In this document: positions 1 through 10,346 of the stretch, in pieces | How positions within the stretch are numbered: position 1 is the stretch's first letter | Layout: every line of letters begins with the position of its first letter | Origin: Dama dama | Lineage: Eukaryota; Chordata; Mammalia; Artiodactyla; Cervidae | Reading direction: 5' to 3' | Assembly: GCF_033118175.1 (NCBI RefSeq) | Contig: NC_083701.1 | Span: 68,471,001-68,535,000, forward strand | Length of the DNA stretch: 64,000 bases | The notes under the pieces: generated by a model | Told to the model about the DNA's origin: nothing | Databases searched by the model: none | The model's input: only the letters and a program-made list of their open reading frames with translations | Position numbers and translations under genes: made by a program

Positions 1-190
1 TTGATTCCGTTCCCCCAACAGCCAGCCTCACCCTCCAAGCGATAACTATTTTAAAGGTATCCATTTCCTTAATTTAGGCTGCTATCATCTCTCACATGGA
101 GAGTAGGAATATAGGTAATAGCAAGTAGATGTGTGTGTATGTATACAAAACACTATATAGCAAGCTTTATCCCTAGCACCCTCTTGAATT
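1..190. other. Unassigned flanking sequence
   Basis: Nothing recognised here; it ends at the target-site duplication of the SINE that follows. A short alternating TG stretch lies near 130-142. Confidence 0.4.
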
Positions 191-201
191 AACTTACATT
201 T

Positions 202-421
202 GCTGCTGCTGCTCAGGTGCTCAGACGTGTCCAACTCTGCGACCCCATGGACTGTAGCCCTCCTTGTCCTCTGTCCATGGGATTCTCCAGGCAAGAATAC
301 TGGAGTGGGTTGCCATTTCCTTCTCCAGGGGATCTTCCTGACCTAGGGATTCAACCTTTGTCTTTTGCATTTCCTGCATTGGCAAGTAAATTCTTTATCA
401 CTGGCACCGCTTGGGAAGCCC
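202..421 (-). mobile_element. Bov-tA SINE (ruminant, tRNA-headed)
   Basis: The reverse complement shows the ruminant SINE order: a degraded tRNA-like head at the right end, a BovA body and a CAG-type tail at the left end. Near-identical 11-bp flanks at 191-201 and 422-432 (one mismatch) form the target-site duplication. The element is non-autonomous and would have been mobilised in trans by LINE machinery. Any open frame across it is incidental. Confidence 0.93.
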
Positions 422-432
422 AACTTATATTT

Positions 433-883
433 ATTAATAATTCTCACAATTTGTCCTTGAGGTGAGTGCTACTGTTCATCTCATTTTAAAAAACAAGAGA
501 ACTGAGATGCACACACAGAGATTAGAGGCAAAGATGACAAACAGCATCCCACTTGATTTTCCTGCCTTACTTTTGCTTTCTCCAGTTCACTTTCCACAAT
601 ACAACTAAATAGTTCTAAAATAAAAATCTTACCGTGTTGCTCAAGGAATCAAAATCTTTTCCTCTTTTCTTGGCTTCTTGTTTTCATTTTGAGCCCATAT
701 TCTGTACCCCTCTCCCACAGGGCCTTACCTATGTAGGAATAATGAGTGATGGAAAATTAATGGTGGAGGGTTTGTACCATGGTTGGCTTGGGGGAGAGCT
801 GTCTTTGGACCAGCACCTTCTTGGTGCCTTCAAAGGACTGTGTGTTCCAAAGGTGGCCACAACAATACCTCTCCCTCACGTGG
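433..883. other. Unassigned interval
   Basis: I recognise no repeat family here. An open frame runs from about 634 into the following LTR, but it has no known domain and is not supported as a gene. Confidence 0.4.
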
Positions 884-1342
884 TCTTCTTGCAGTGTGAC
901 ACTGAGAGGCAGGATCTGCATTCCCGTCTCTTGAATCTGGGTGCGCTCATGGCTTTGGTTATTGTGACATTATGGAACTTCCAATGCCAAGTCATAAAAG
1001 GTGAAGCTCCTTGTGCGTAGATCACTGAAATCATTGCTCTGCCAACACTAAGCTTCTGGGTAAACATTCAAAATGACTTGAGGCCGTTGTGCTGTGAGCA
1101 AAGGCAAAGGAACTCATGGGGAGAGACCACAGGGAGAAGCCTGGATACGACTGAGGATGGAGGTGCCTGGCTGGCCACCAACCATCACGTGACTGTAGCC
1201 CCCTGAGCACCTTGGAACCAGCATCAGACAGAGAAGGCCTTCCTGAATGATGACCAGAGATAGTAAAATGATTTTTGCTGTTTTAGCCACTAAGCTTTGG
1301 GACAACTTTTCATGCTGCAATTGGTAACTGGAACCGTGTCCT
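884..1342 (+). mobile_element. MLT1-like MaLR solo LTR
   Basis: The last 100 bases carry the typical MLT1 3' end: a T-rich stretch, 'gttttagccactaagctttg', then a terminal segment resembling '..caattggtaactggaac'. The upstream 350 bases are diverged but consistent with an MLT1-type LTR. This class is old and shared across placental mammals. The left boundary is approximate, and no internal retroviral sequence adjoins it. Confidence 0.65.
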
Positions 1343-1452
1343 TGAATTCACACCACTTGAGAGAGTGTGGCTGTGTGCATGAGGAGGGCCATCTCAGTGT
1401 TTTGATCCCTAGTTTTTGTGGGAAAGGGAATCCTGTACACTCCCAGTTTTTG

Positions 1453-2640
1453 CTGTTCAGTTGCTTCGTTATATCAACTCTTTGCAACCCCATGGACTGC
1501 AGCACGCCAGGCTTCCCTGCCTTTCACCATCTCCTAGAATTTGCTCAAATTCATGTCCATTGAGTCAGTGATGCCACCAAACTATCTCATTCTCTGTCAT
1601 CCCCTTCTCCTCCTGCCATCAATTTTCCCCAGCATCAGTATCTTTTCCAATTAGTTGGCTCTTTGCATCAGGTGGCCAAAGCACTGGAGCTTTGGCTTCA
1701 CTCCCAGACTTCCATGTTTGAGGATGAGTTGAGGCAACTCCATCTTTGACTGCAAAGAATATAATCAATCTGATTTCGGTGTTGACCATCTGATGATGTC
1801 CATGTGTAGAGTCTTCTCTTTTGTTGTTGGAAGATGGTGTTTGCTATGACCAGTGCGTTCTCTTGGCAGAACTCTATTAGCCTTTGCCCTGCTTCATTCC
1901 GTACTCCAAGGCCAAATGTGCCTGTTACTCCAGGTGTTTCTTGACTTCCTACTTTTGCTTTCCAGTCCCCTACAATGAAAAGGACATCTTTTTTGGGTGT
2001 TAGTTCTAGAAGGTCTTGCAGGTCTTCAGAGAACTGTTCAACTTCAGCTTCTTCAGCATTGCTGGTCGGGGCATACACTTGGATTACTGTAATATTGAAT
2101 GGTTTGCCTTGGAAATGAGCAGAGATCATTCTGTCATTTTTGAGATTGCCTCCAAGTACTGCATTTCAGACTCTTTTGTTGACTGTGATGGCTACTCCAT
2201 TTCTTCTAAGGGATTCCTGCCCACAGTAGTAGATATAATGGTCATCTGAGTTAAACTCACCCATTCCAGTCCATCTTAGTTCATTGATTCCTAGAATGTT
2301 GATGTTCACTCTTGTCATCTCCTGTTTGACCACTTCCAATTTGCCTTGATTCATGGACCTAACATTCCAGGTTCTGATGCAATATTGCTCTTTACAACAT
2401 TGAACCTTGCTTCTATCACCAGTCCCATCCACAACTGGGTGTTGGTTTTGCTTTGGCTCCATCCCTTCATTCTTTCTGGAGTTATTTCTCCACTGATCTC
2501 CAGTAGCATATTGGGCACCTACTGACCTGGGGAGTTCATCTTTCAGTGTCCTATCTTTTTGCCTTTTCATACCGTTCATGGGGTTCTCAAGGTAAGAATA
2601 CTGAAGTGGTTTGCCATCCCTTCTCCAGTGGACCACATAC
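1453..2640 (-). mobile_element. BovB LINE, internally deleted, endonuclease plus 3' end
   Basis: On the minus strand this runs from a BovB 5' region near 2640, through the apurinic endonuclease region (about 2560-1742), straight to the BovB 3' end (about 1700-1453). The reverse transcriptase region is missing. About 35 bases at the join (1700-1741) match neither side. The right edge abuts an oppositely oriented BovB 3' end. BovB is an RTE-clade LINE that reached ruminants by horizontal transfer. This copy cannot be mobile. Confidence 0.9.
1742..2560 (-). pseudogene. BovB endonuclease (APE-type) remnant
   Basis: Two minus-strand frames encode the endonuclease. The upstream one contains 'TWNVRSMNQGKLEVVKQE' and 'FNSDDHYIYYCGQES'. 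The downstream one contains 'ITVIQVYAPTSNAEE', 'VLFIVGDWKAKVGSQ' and 'RNQIDYILCSQRW'. The order and motifs (strand-turn NVR, catalytic GDW, RNQIDYI) match APE-like endonucleases of RTE LINEs. The parent protein nicks target DNA to prime reverse transcription. A frame change near 2130-2166 and the lost reverse transcriptase make this a dead fragment. Confidence 0.88.
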
Positions 2641-2874
2641 TTTGGCCACCTGGTGCAAAGAGCTGACTCATTGGAAAAGACCCTGATGCTGGGAGAGATT
2701 GAGGGCAGGCGGAGAAGGGGATAACAGAGGATGAGATGGTTGGATGGCATCACTGACTCAATGGACGTGGGTTTGGGTGGACTCCGGGAGTTGGTGATAG
2801 ACAGGGAGGCCTGGAGTGCTGCACTTCATGGGGTCACAAAGAAACGGACACGACTGAGCGACTGAACTGACCTG
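2641..2874 (+). mobile_element. BovB LINE 3' end
   Basis: This reads as the terminal part of BovB on the plus strand: the 'LIGR.RRRG' basic stretch, the 'MDVGLGGLRELVIDREAW' segment, then the typical end with 'acacgactgagcgactgaac'. It directly abuts the minus-strand BovB 5' region, giving a head-to-head arrangement. No duplication separates the two, so they could be one rearranged insertion or two events. Confidence 0.9.
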
Positions 2875-3082
2875 AGGCCACTCCAAATAGTGAGTGGCTG
2901 AGACAAGTTTGGGCACTTCAATTGTGTTTCTTTCTGAACTTTCAGCATCTTGGAGTGTCACAGGTGATGAGTCTGTGGATTACCTGGTGGCTGTTTCCTG
3001 CTTCCATTAGGTGGCTTGGCAGGGAGCTCACTCACCAAAAGGAGATGAGATCACCAGAGATATATTTGCCCGGACTCCCAGC

Positions 3083-3282
3083 TCTTGGTGGCTCAGGTGG
3101 TAAAGACTCTGCCAGCAATGCAGGAAATCCAGATTCGATCCCTGGGTTTGGAAGATCCCTTGGTGAAGGAAATGGCAACCCACTCTAGTATTCTTGCCTG
3201 AAAAAATCCCATGAACAGAGGAGCCTGGTGGGCTACAGTCCATGGGGCCACAAAAAGTCAGACAGGACTGAGCAACTAACAG
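3083..3282 (+). mobile_element. Bov-tA SINE
   Basis: The tRNA-like head (around 3090-3150, B-box-like 'attcgatccctgg') is followed by the BovA body and the usual 'gactgagcaact' tail. It is moderately diverged, with several substitutions in the head. No clear target-site duplication was found. Confidence 0.9.
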
Positions 3283-3289
3283 TAGCCTA

Positions 3290-4171
3290 GAAGTTCCCTT
3301 GTTAGGTGGTCAGTGGTGTTCTCTGCTCTCCTCCCAGCTTCTAGGTAAATATTTCCAGCAGCACTGGATTCCATACTCCTCTTTGGAGCATTTTCCCCAG
3401 TGCATCCACTGTTTGGGGCTGACTACACTCTCTGGGACTTCGAGGAATTATCAGCACCCCATCGCTGCTCTGCTTGTATAATTTTCTCATTTTAGGGTTT
3501 ATTCTGTGTGTTGCTACTGGTGACTTATGTGACTTATGTGCAGTACACAAAGAGTAGGATCAGTGGACAACCTATTCTATGGATTCAACCAGCCCAAGCT
3601 GGATCAAGAGACAGAACAGGAGGTCCCTTTCCTGATTAGCTAGGAGACTATTTCAGCAAAAGCATCTCACTGGATGCCTGTATCCATGTCTGATATTTCA
3701 ACATTAGAGATTTATCCAAACAATCAAGATTTTTTTGAGTACCCTCTATATGCTGTGCTATTTATGGGAGATATAATGTTGACTAAACATGGTCTCTGTT
3801 TGCTGGTAACTGCAGTTCAGGACTATCAAAACCAGGGCAGGACTATGCCCAGAGCATCTTGAGAGGAAACAGATCTTGGGGGAGGCAGGGGGAGTGAGGG
3901 ATGGACAAGGTGTGAGTTATGTCAGGGCTGAAGATGGAGTTGGCCGATGAAGAGGAGGAAAGATGAGAGAAAAACTTGCCCTCTTTCAGCAACTGAGAAG
4001 CTATTTTTTTGCTTCTGGAGATTGAGGAGCCGAAAGAATGGGGAGGGGAGCTTCAGGAGGGGCAGGAGAGGCTAGGAGAAGCTGGAAGGGAGAAGGAAGA
4101 TGTTAAAGCCATGCAGGGGAATTGAAGTCTATTTTAACGGCAATAAGGGGCTTCTCACTGCTCTCTGGTAG
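3290..4171. other. Mostly unassigned; possible L2 fragment and purine-rich stretch
   Basis: About 3705-3830 resembles the antisense 3' part of L2 ('gagtaccctctatatgctgtgc'-like start), weakly. About 3865-4110 is strongly purine-rich on the plus strand (many GGAG/GAAG blocks). No coding region is supported. Confidence 0.35.
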
Positions 4172-4406
4172 AGAAGTGAGTGTGTGCTCAGTCGCTTCGG
4201 CTGTGTCTCTTGTGACTCTTTGAAACCCTGTGGACTATATAGCCTGCCAGGCTCCCCTGTCCATTGGATTCTCCAGGCAAGAATACTGGGGTGGATTGCC
4301 ATGCCACCTTCCAGGGGATCCTCCTGACCCAGGGTTCAAACCCACGTCTCCTGCATCTCCTGCATTGCACCCAAATTCTTTACTGCTGAGTCACTGGGGA
4401 AGCCCA
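4172..4406 (-). mobile_element. Bov-tA SINE
   Basis: Reverse-complement SINE with the tail near 4180 and the tRNA-like head ending in 'ggggaagccc' at 4406. Several substitutions and a small duplication in the head (repeated 'ctcctgcat') suggest an older copy. Confidence 0.9.
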
Positions 4407-5339
4407 GTTAGAGGAGAGACAGGATGAGATTTGTCTTTTAGGAATATCACCTTGGCTGTAGAGTAGAGGGGATTGGAAGGGGCCGTGGTGGTCATCCAGG
4501 TGAGAGATGCTCGTGGCCTCAATGGGGATAGTGACACTGAGGATGGAAAGAAGTGAACACATTTTAAGATGCTTTTCAATGTGATCTCAGAATTTTTGTC
4601 CATCCTTATCCTCTGTAATTCCCAGGCCTCTCCCTAAACACTATGCGGCATCCTACTTGTCTTTAAGCTTATCAGTTCTAGCCTGTCTCATGTTGTGTGT
4701 GCTGCTATCCATCTGCATATGTACACACAAACCCATCACCGAAGGTCAAAGATTATGTAAGATGTTAACATCCAGGAAAGTTGGATCAAGGGTGCATGGG
4801 AACTCTCTGCATTCCTTGTAATTTTTTTGAAGTTCTAAAATTACACCATAATAAAGAGTTTTTAAAAAATACGTATCAGCTCTTCAGCAGGGTTAGGCAC
4901 CTAGACTTTTTTCCCTACCACAGTTTTCCCTGTCTGTCACATACTTTGTCTTTTGACTTCTTCTCTATTAGGTAAACTCACACTCATCCTTCAGGATCCA
5001 CCTCCTCTGTATCTCCCCTGACTTCTCTGGGAATGTGATTATTTCCTCCTTGATTCTGCCATAGATCTGTATCCCTTCCTCCATTATACATTCTGCATGT
5101 TTCTGTTTTCACCTTCGCATCCACTCTTTTTTTTTGTCCTCGTCAGTTGCCTGAACAGCCAGCCTGGATGGATGCCATCTCTTGCTCTCTGGCTTCTGAT
5201 CAGGTTTGACCATTGTCAGGAAGGAGAAGAGAGGGAAAAGGAGAAATAGATTTGGGCTCTCTATTACCCCAGTTTTCTTTCTGTGGATTTGCCCTGGGCT
5301 GTTGCTTCTGACAACAAATGCTGACATTCTGATAAATGG
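4407..5339. other. Unassigned, with possible ancient LINE fragments
   Basis: About 4420-4560 resembles a common ancient mammalian repeat ('catccaggtgagagatg' type). About 4985-5110 resembles plus-strand L2 ('catccttcaggatccacctcc'). Both are weak, visual similarities. No exon-like structure was seen. Confidence 0.35.
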
Positions 5340-5560
5340 TTAACGACCAGCTTGGAGCCTGAGGAAGACTTGATTTGTAGAGCTTGCCCACTTCTGTGGT
5401 GTAAATAGTCCTACCATGGCCGATTTCAGGCAAACAGTGTACGTCACGCAGTGTGGAGTTGGAAAGAAATGCACACGGTCATTGTGCGTGGAATGAAATG
5501 TGCACCCCGCTGTTGCACTCCCAGGAAGCTGTGTGTGCCCCTCCTCCAGCCTGTGGCGGG
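5340..5560. repeat. Diverged unnamed repeat, copy 1
   Basis: This segment shares an ordered set of short matches with 7590-7760 ('ttctgtggtgtaa', 'atggcc.atttca', a TGTGGAG block, then a GCAC-rich stretch). The two look like old copies of one interspersed family, probably a short DNA transposon, which I could not name. Confidence 0.4.
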
Positions 5561-5847
5561 CTGCACCACACAGCTTTAGCCCTGGGACGCTGTATTGTCT
5601 CCTGTGGTTTTCTCACCATAGCATACCTTTGCAAATAGTTCCTTTATTAGACGCTCCTCAAATTATCCAATTGGAGGCACCATCTGTTTTCTGATGAGAG
5701 TCTAACTGGTTCACCAAGTTGTACTGTGTGAAAATGAGTCATTTAGAAATCTTTTCTCCTCCTGTACTGTAAATACCTAGAGTACAAGGAAAATGATTGA
5801 TTAATTTTTGCATCTCTAATGTCTAGTCAGTGGAGAGCGTGGACAGG

Positions 5848-6365
5848 AAAAGAAGAAGGAACTAAGTTTTGTTGAGCATCTACTAGGCACCAGATACTCT
5901 ATCAAATACTTTGGAAATATTCTCTTTTTAATCTTTTTTTAAAATTTTTAAAGATTTAATTGGCGGCTAATTACTTTACAATATTGTGGTGGTTTTTGGC
6001 ATACATTGACATGAATCAGCCACGGGTGTACACGTGTTCCCCATCCTGAACACCCCTCCCACCTCCCTCCCCATCCCATCCCTCCGGGTCATCCCAGTGC
6101 ACCAGCCCTGAGCGCCCTGCCTCAGTCATCGAACCTGGACTGGCAACCGATGTCACATATGATAATATACACGTTTCTATGCTATTCTCTCAAATCATCC
6201 CACCCTCGCCTTCTCCCAAGTTAATTCTAGGCCCCATTGTTCTAGGCATTTACAGATAAGGAAATTGAGGCTCAGAGTGGTTAAGTAACTGTTCAAGGGT
6301 ATGTTGTTAGGAAGTAGTTGAATGGATTTGAAACTGAGTGTCTGGCTCTAAAGTCTATTCTTTTT
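5848..6365 (-). repeat. MIR SINE split by an L1 insertion
   Basis: The left part (5848-5935) has the 'gagcatctactaggcacc' MIR end. The right part (6240-6365) has 'cagataaggaaattgaggctcag' followed by the degraded 'aagtaactgttcaaggg' core. Both are in reverse orientation and collinear, interrupted by an L1 3' end. MIR is an ancient mammalian tRNA-derived SINE, so the L1 is younger. Confidence 0.75.
5936..6225 (-). mobile_element. Ruminant L1, 5'-truncated 3' UTR
   Basis: A T-rich tail at the left is followed by the antisense ruminant L1 3' UTR ('ggctaattactttacaat', 'catgaatcagccacggg', a C-rich stretch, 'catcccagtgcaccagc'). It ends within the UTR, so only about 290 bases were inserted. It lies inside the MIR listed separately. 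Confidence 0.88.
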
Positions 6366-7589
6366 GCACTATTGCCTCAGTTTATTTTTATGAAATAAAT
6401 GGAAAAGATAAAGTGAATGCCCTCAGCAATGCCTAATAAGAGGCATCTTCAAGTGGGAGAGAGATGGAAATTGGCTTCCTTCTGTTCCTGGGATAAAGTT
6501 TCTAGCAATGTAATTGTTTATAAAATGCAAACTATCCCATGCGTAAGCATTCCCTTTGAACAGGGTATTTTAGATAACATCAAGCAATTCATATATCAGT
6601 TGTAAATCGGGCAGATATTTTCATTAGTAGCTTAAGCATTTGATATCTTAAAATAGTACTCAGCTACTTATCATCTCCTTAAGGTTTAAAATTAGCTTAA
6701 CACTCAGAAGAGGAAAACCATGTCTGTTTGGTTTTTCCTTAAATGATGTGGGGAAATGGTAAATATGATCAATTTAGGAGAAATTTTATAACAGGAAATC
6801 ATGTTAAATCATCATCACATCTCAAATTTTGGGCTCTAATCTTTCCATCTAGAAGATATCAGTGATTTTAGTCAAGCCTTGGAAAGATCTGTGGGAGGTC
6901 TGCTTTAAAGATCCATCTGTAATATATTTCTGCTCTCTTAGGAGGGTTGATATAACTAGTATTTTGTTTTAATAATGAAAAACATTTGCTGGAAAAATTG
7001 TTGCTTGTTTGGGGAATTTCAGCCTAAGATACCATGAAAAGGAACCCAGTAGGTATAATGGACCCATTAGAAACCTGAGTGAGAAAATTACATATCTCAT
7101 TCTGGCTTGATCACTTGCCTAGTTTTATAACTATAGCTATGTCACTTAAAAGTTCTGTGCCTCAGTCTCCTTATACATGAAACGAGTAGTTAAATTCAAT
7201 GTAGACTAATATTTTCCTAGCTCAAACAAGGTTATGAAATGCTTAAGAATTTTTTCTTTTTAGTAAAGCTGTAATAATTTTTCTACATTTATTAGCCACC
7301 ACCTTTACTCCAATTTTATTTTTTTGTTATAGTAATAATTTAATTATTCAATCATTTTCCCTACTCATCTATTTACCACCTATCTATATATCTATAACCA
7401 CCAAAGAGAAAGGGTATTCAGTGTCCAATATGAAGGTACAAAAAACAATCCCTACATTATAATTTTATGTAGCCTCTTATTCTCTAACATGTATTTTGTA
7501 CCTGTGTGTGTTTGCACATCTATACACACATACACACACAAAGTTATGTTCTTGTAAATGTTTATCAAGTAGTTCTCCTGGGGAAAAAA
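6366..7589. other. Largely unique AT-rich sequence with a MIR fragment
   Basis: About 7105-7200 resembles plus-strand MIR ('gctatgtcacttaaaagttctgtgcctcagtc'). The rest has no recognised repeat and no supported coding region. Confidence 0.4.
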
Positions 7590-7760
7590 TAAGCTCTGAT
7601 TTACAGGATTTGCCAGTTTCTGTGGTGTAACTTCACTTTAATGGCCAGTTTCAAGTTACCCGTAGTAAGTTGCTGAATGTGGAGGTAAGAAAAGACGCAC
7701 AAAATTGGCTGTTGCAGGCTAGCACAAGGTAGCTCCAGCTCATCTCTGAGTATAGGCAGT
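7590..7760. repeat. Diverged unnamed repeat, copy 2
   Basis: Second member of the pair described at 5340-5560. It keeps the same order of short matches ('ccagtttctgtggtgtaa', 'atggccagtttca', 'tgtggagg') in the same orientation. Family name unknown. Confidence 0.4.
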
Positions 7761-7982
7761 CTGGAGTGCTAACTGTTCTCTACCTATTATGTACTTAGAG
7801 AACGGAATACTAAGCCTAAAACTAACCTACACAAAGCATGTGTTTTCTCTTTGTTTTCTGTTCATTATGCTCTTAACCTTAAATTATTCTTAATAGTTCT
7901 CTCCCTCACCCTCATACCAAACATAGTATATGCACACACCCAAATTCTGTTAAATTTTTTGAAGATGTCTATGCACTATAAT

Positions 7983-8196
7983 GGACTTCCCAGGTGGTTC
8001 AGAAGGTAAAGCATCTGCCTACAATGTGGGAGACCCGGGTTCAATCCCTGCGTCAGGAAGATCCTCTGGAGAAGGAAATGGCAACCCACTCTAGTACTCT
8101 TGCCTGGAAAATCCCATGGATGGAGGAACCTGGTAGGCTATAGTCGATAGGGTCGCAAAGAGTCAGACACGACTGAGCGACTAAACTTTCTTTTTC
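7983..8196 (+). mobile_element. Bov-tA SINE
   Basis: Complete tRNA head, BovA body and 'gactgagcgactaaac' tail. Flanking 12-bp duplications at 7971-7982 and 8197-8208 differ at one position, confirming LINE-mediated insertion. Confidence 0.95.
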
Positions 8197-8208
8197 ATGC
8201 ATTATAAT

Positions 8209-9218
8209 AATGTATAAGTAGACAATACTAAAATATTTTATGCATTTTTCTTCCCAAGTCATCTATCCTTTCAAATTTAAAGTTAAAAGAGCTTCCTTAA
8301 AAAAATATGCATTTTAAAGGGTTCTAAGCTTTTAAGTCCTTCTTCATGAGTGTGTCTGTATTTGTGCCCAAGATTTTCAATGATTAGTTATTTCTCAAAG
8401 GAGTTAGGGCTGGAAACACTCCCAACTATTAAATCATCAAGTCTGGGAATGATATAAATTTGATATACTCAGAAATCCAAAAAGCTCCACACAGTAATTT
8501 GGTATTTAGTGAATCACAGAAAGTCTACAATGCGTTGACTGTTAACTGAATGATGAGCATCAAACATAGAGTGTAATTAACACAGACAGAAGCTTACTGC
8601 CAACAACAGTTTGAAACAATTTTAGTTCTCTCTTTCCTGCCAACTTTGATATGTAAAGAACCCTTCATAGCATGATTGAGAAAATTTGTTTTTGCATGGG
8701 ACATTCAGTTTGTACCCCCCAGAGCCTCCAGAATAGTGGCTTTTGCAGGGTGGGAACTTAATGAGTATTTGTTGGATTGAACAAGATCTATATTTTTTAA
8801 ATTGGTCCTCAGATACCACAATTCTTGTTAGTAAATTCTCATTGAATTTCATGAGCCAGTGGTAACATATTCTCAGTGCTCTTATGTAGTGAGCCTTTGC
8901 TAAGCTGGTGAATATTTTCCAAAGTAGAAAAGTCAATGATGGATACAGATCTTATTTAGTCCAAGGAAACCTTTTATAAAAATTGTTACTGGGGATAAGA
9001 AGTGTGTGCTGATCCCAGAACTGATCTGTGTTGATCAAGTGTGCAAGAAGGAATATCAGCTCCAAGTTATCCATTAACAATTTATCTGTTAAAACAGGAA
9101 CTGTGTTTGCCTTGATACCTTGCTGAGTCCTGGGCAATCAACTTGAATGTTGAACTGTGGCTAATTGAGACTGGACTTGGAAAAAAGTATATGGCTGAGT
9201 GAGCTGCAGTTATAGGGT
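8209..9218. other. Unassigned AT-rich sequence
   Basis: No repeat or gene recognised. An antisense frame at about 8622-8936 (104 codons) has no recognisable domain and low-complexity flanks, so it is not called. Confidence 0.4.
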
Positions 9219-9270
9219 TGTGTGTGTGTGTGTCTGTGTGTCTGTATGTGCGCTTGAGAGAGAGAGAGAG
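9219..9270. repeat. (GT)n/(GA)n microsatellite
   Basis: An imperfect GT repeat with TCTG interruptions (about 9219-9252) runs into a GA repeat (about 9255-9270). Confidence 0.9.
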
Positions 9271-9348
9271 GTCAAACATTAAAAAATGTGAAGGATTTAC
9301 CCACATTGAAAGAGGTAATTGTCAGAACGTAACCGTTATCTGTGAAAA

Positions 9349-9559
9349 GTAAAAGTGAAGTCACTTAGTTGTGTCTGACTCTCTGCGACCCCTTGGATTA
9401 TAGCCTACCAGGCTCCTCTGTCCATGGGATTTTTCAGGCAAGAGTACTGGAGTGGGTTGCCATTTCCTCCTCCAGGGGATCTTTGCAACCCAGGAATCGA
9501 ACCCAGGTCTCCTGCATTGCGAGCAGATGCTTTACCGTCTGAGCCAACAGGAAAGCCCA
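9349..9559 (-). mobile_element. Bov-tA SINE
   Basis: Reverse-complement SINE, tail at the left ('agtcacttagttgtgtctgac') and tRNA-like head at the right ending 'ggaaagccc'. The B-box-like segment lies near 9495-9506. Confidence 0.93.
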
Positions 9560-9589
9560 ATCTGTAGCCCTTGATTATCTTTAGGCTAA

Positions 9590-10022
9590 CAGTTCAAACT
9601 CAGGATACTGCCTTACCTCTTGCCACTTCCTCTCTTCGCCCCACAGATCAGTCTTGCTGACGTACCTGCAGATCCTCAAGGCAGTCAGGCTCCTGACACC
9701 TCTGTGCCACACAGACGCCCTATTAGCTTGACAGCTGCCTCTCCCCATCCTGACACTTCCCTCCACCTTTGACTCAGCCTGTTTACTCCTCTAACTCCTT
9801 CTGAACCCAGTTCTGGCATCTTTTCCTCAGGATGTCACTTTAGCCTCCACTGAGTGCCCGTCTTTCTTGGCTGATTGTGTGCAGTAAAACATTTATCAGG
9901 GTCTACCACACTGCCTATCTGTCCTATCTGTCTCTCCTGCAGACTGTGTGTTCTTGAGGAAGAGGCTGATTCTTCTTTCCAGGACCTAACACAGCTTCGG
10001 CAAACAGTAGGTGCTCAATAAT
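9590..10022 (+). mobile_element. L2 LINE 3' end (probable)
   Basis: The last 60 bases match the sense L2 3' end ('gttcttgagg', 'aacagtaggtgctcaataatg'). The upstream C/T-rich sequence fits the preceding L2 segment. A Bov SINE follows immediately. L2 is ancient and inactive in placental mammals. Confidence 0.6.
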
Positions 10023-10027
10023 GTTGG

Positions 10028-10346
10028 AGCTTCCCTCATAGCCCGTTGGTGAAAAATCCACCTGCAATGCAGGAGAGAGACCCCAGTTCAATTCCTGAGT
10101 CAGGAAAATCCACTGGAGAAGGGATAGTCTACCCATCCCCATATACTTGGGCTTCCCTTGTGGCTCAGCTGGTAAAGAATCCACCTGGGATGTAGGAAAC
10201 CTGGGTTTGATCTCGGGGTTGGGAAGATCTCCTGAAGGGAAAGGCTACCCACTCCAGTATTTTGGCCTGGAGAACGCCCTGGACTGTATGATCCATGGGG
10301 TCGCAAAGAGTCGGACATGACTGAGAGACTTTCACTTTCACTTTCA
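10028..10346 (+). mobile_element. Dimeric Bov SINE with two tRNA-like heads
   Basis: Two SINE units lie in tandem. The first (10028-10148) has a head and only the start of the body. The second (10149-10346) has a full head and body ending in repeated 'ctttca'. The first unit stops at the same point of the body at which a dimeric ruminant SINE family joins its halves, so this is best read as one dimeric element. The tail resembles that of the SINE at 29127. Confidence 0.85.

Noticed and set aside
634..1020. 128-codon plus-strand frame
   Set aside because: Its second half overlaps an MLT1-like LTR, it has no known domain, and its composition is ordinary noncoding.
3083..3150. tRNA gene suggested by A/B-box-like sequence in SINE heads
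   Set aside because: These are the degraded tRNA-like heads of Bov-tA SINEs; no intact cloverleaf or anticodon arm is present in any copy.
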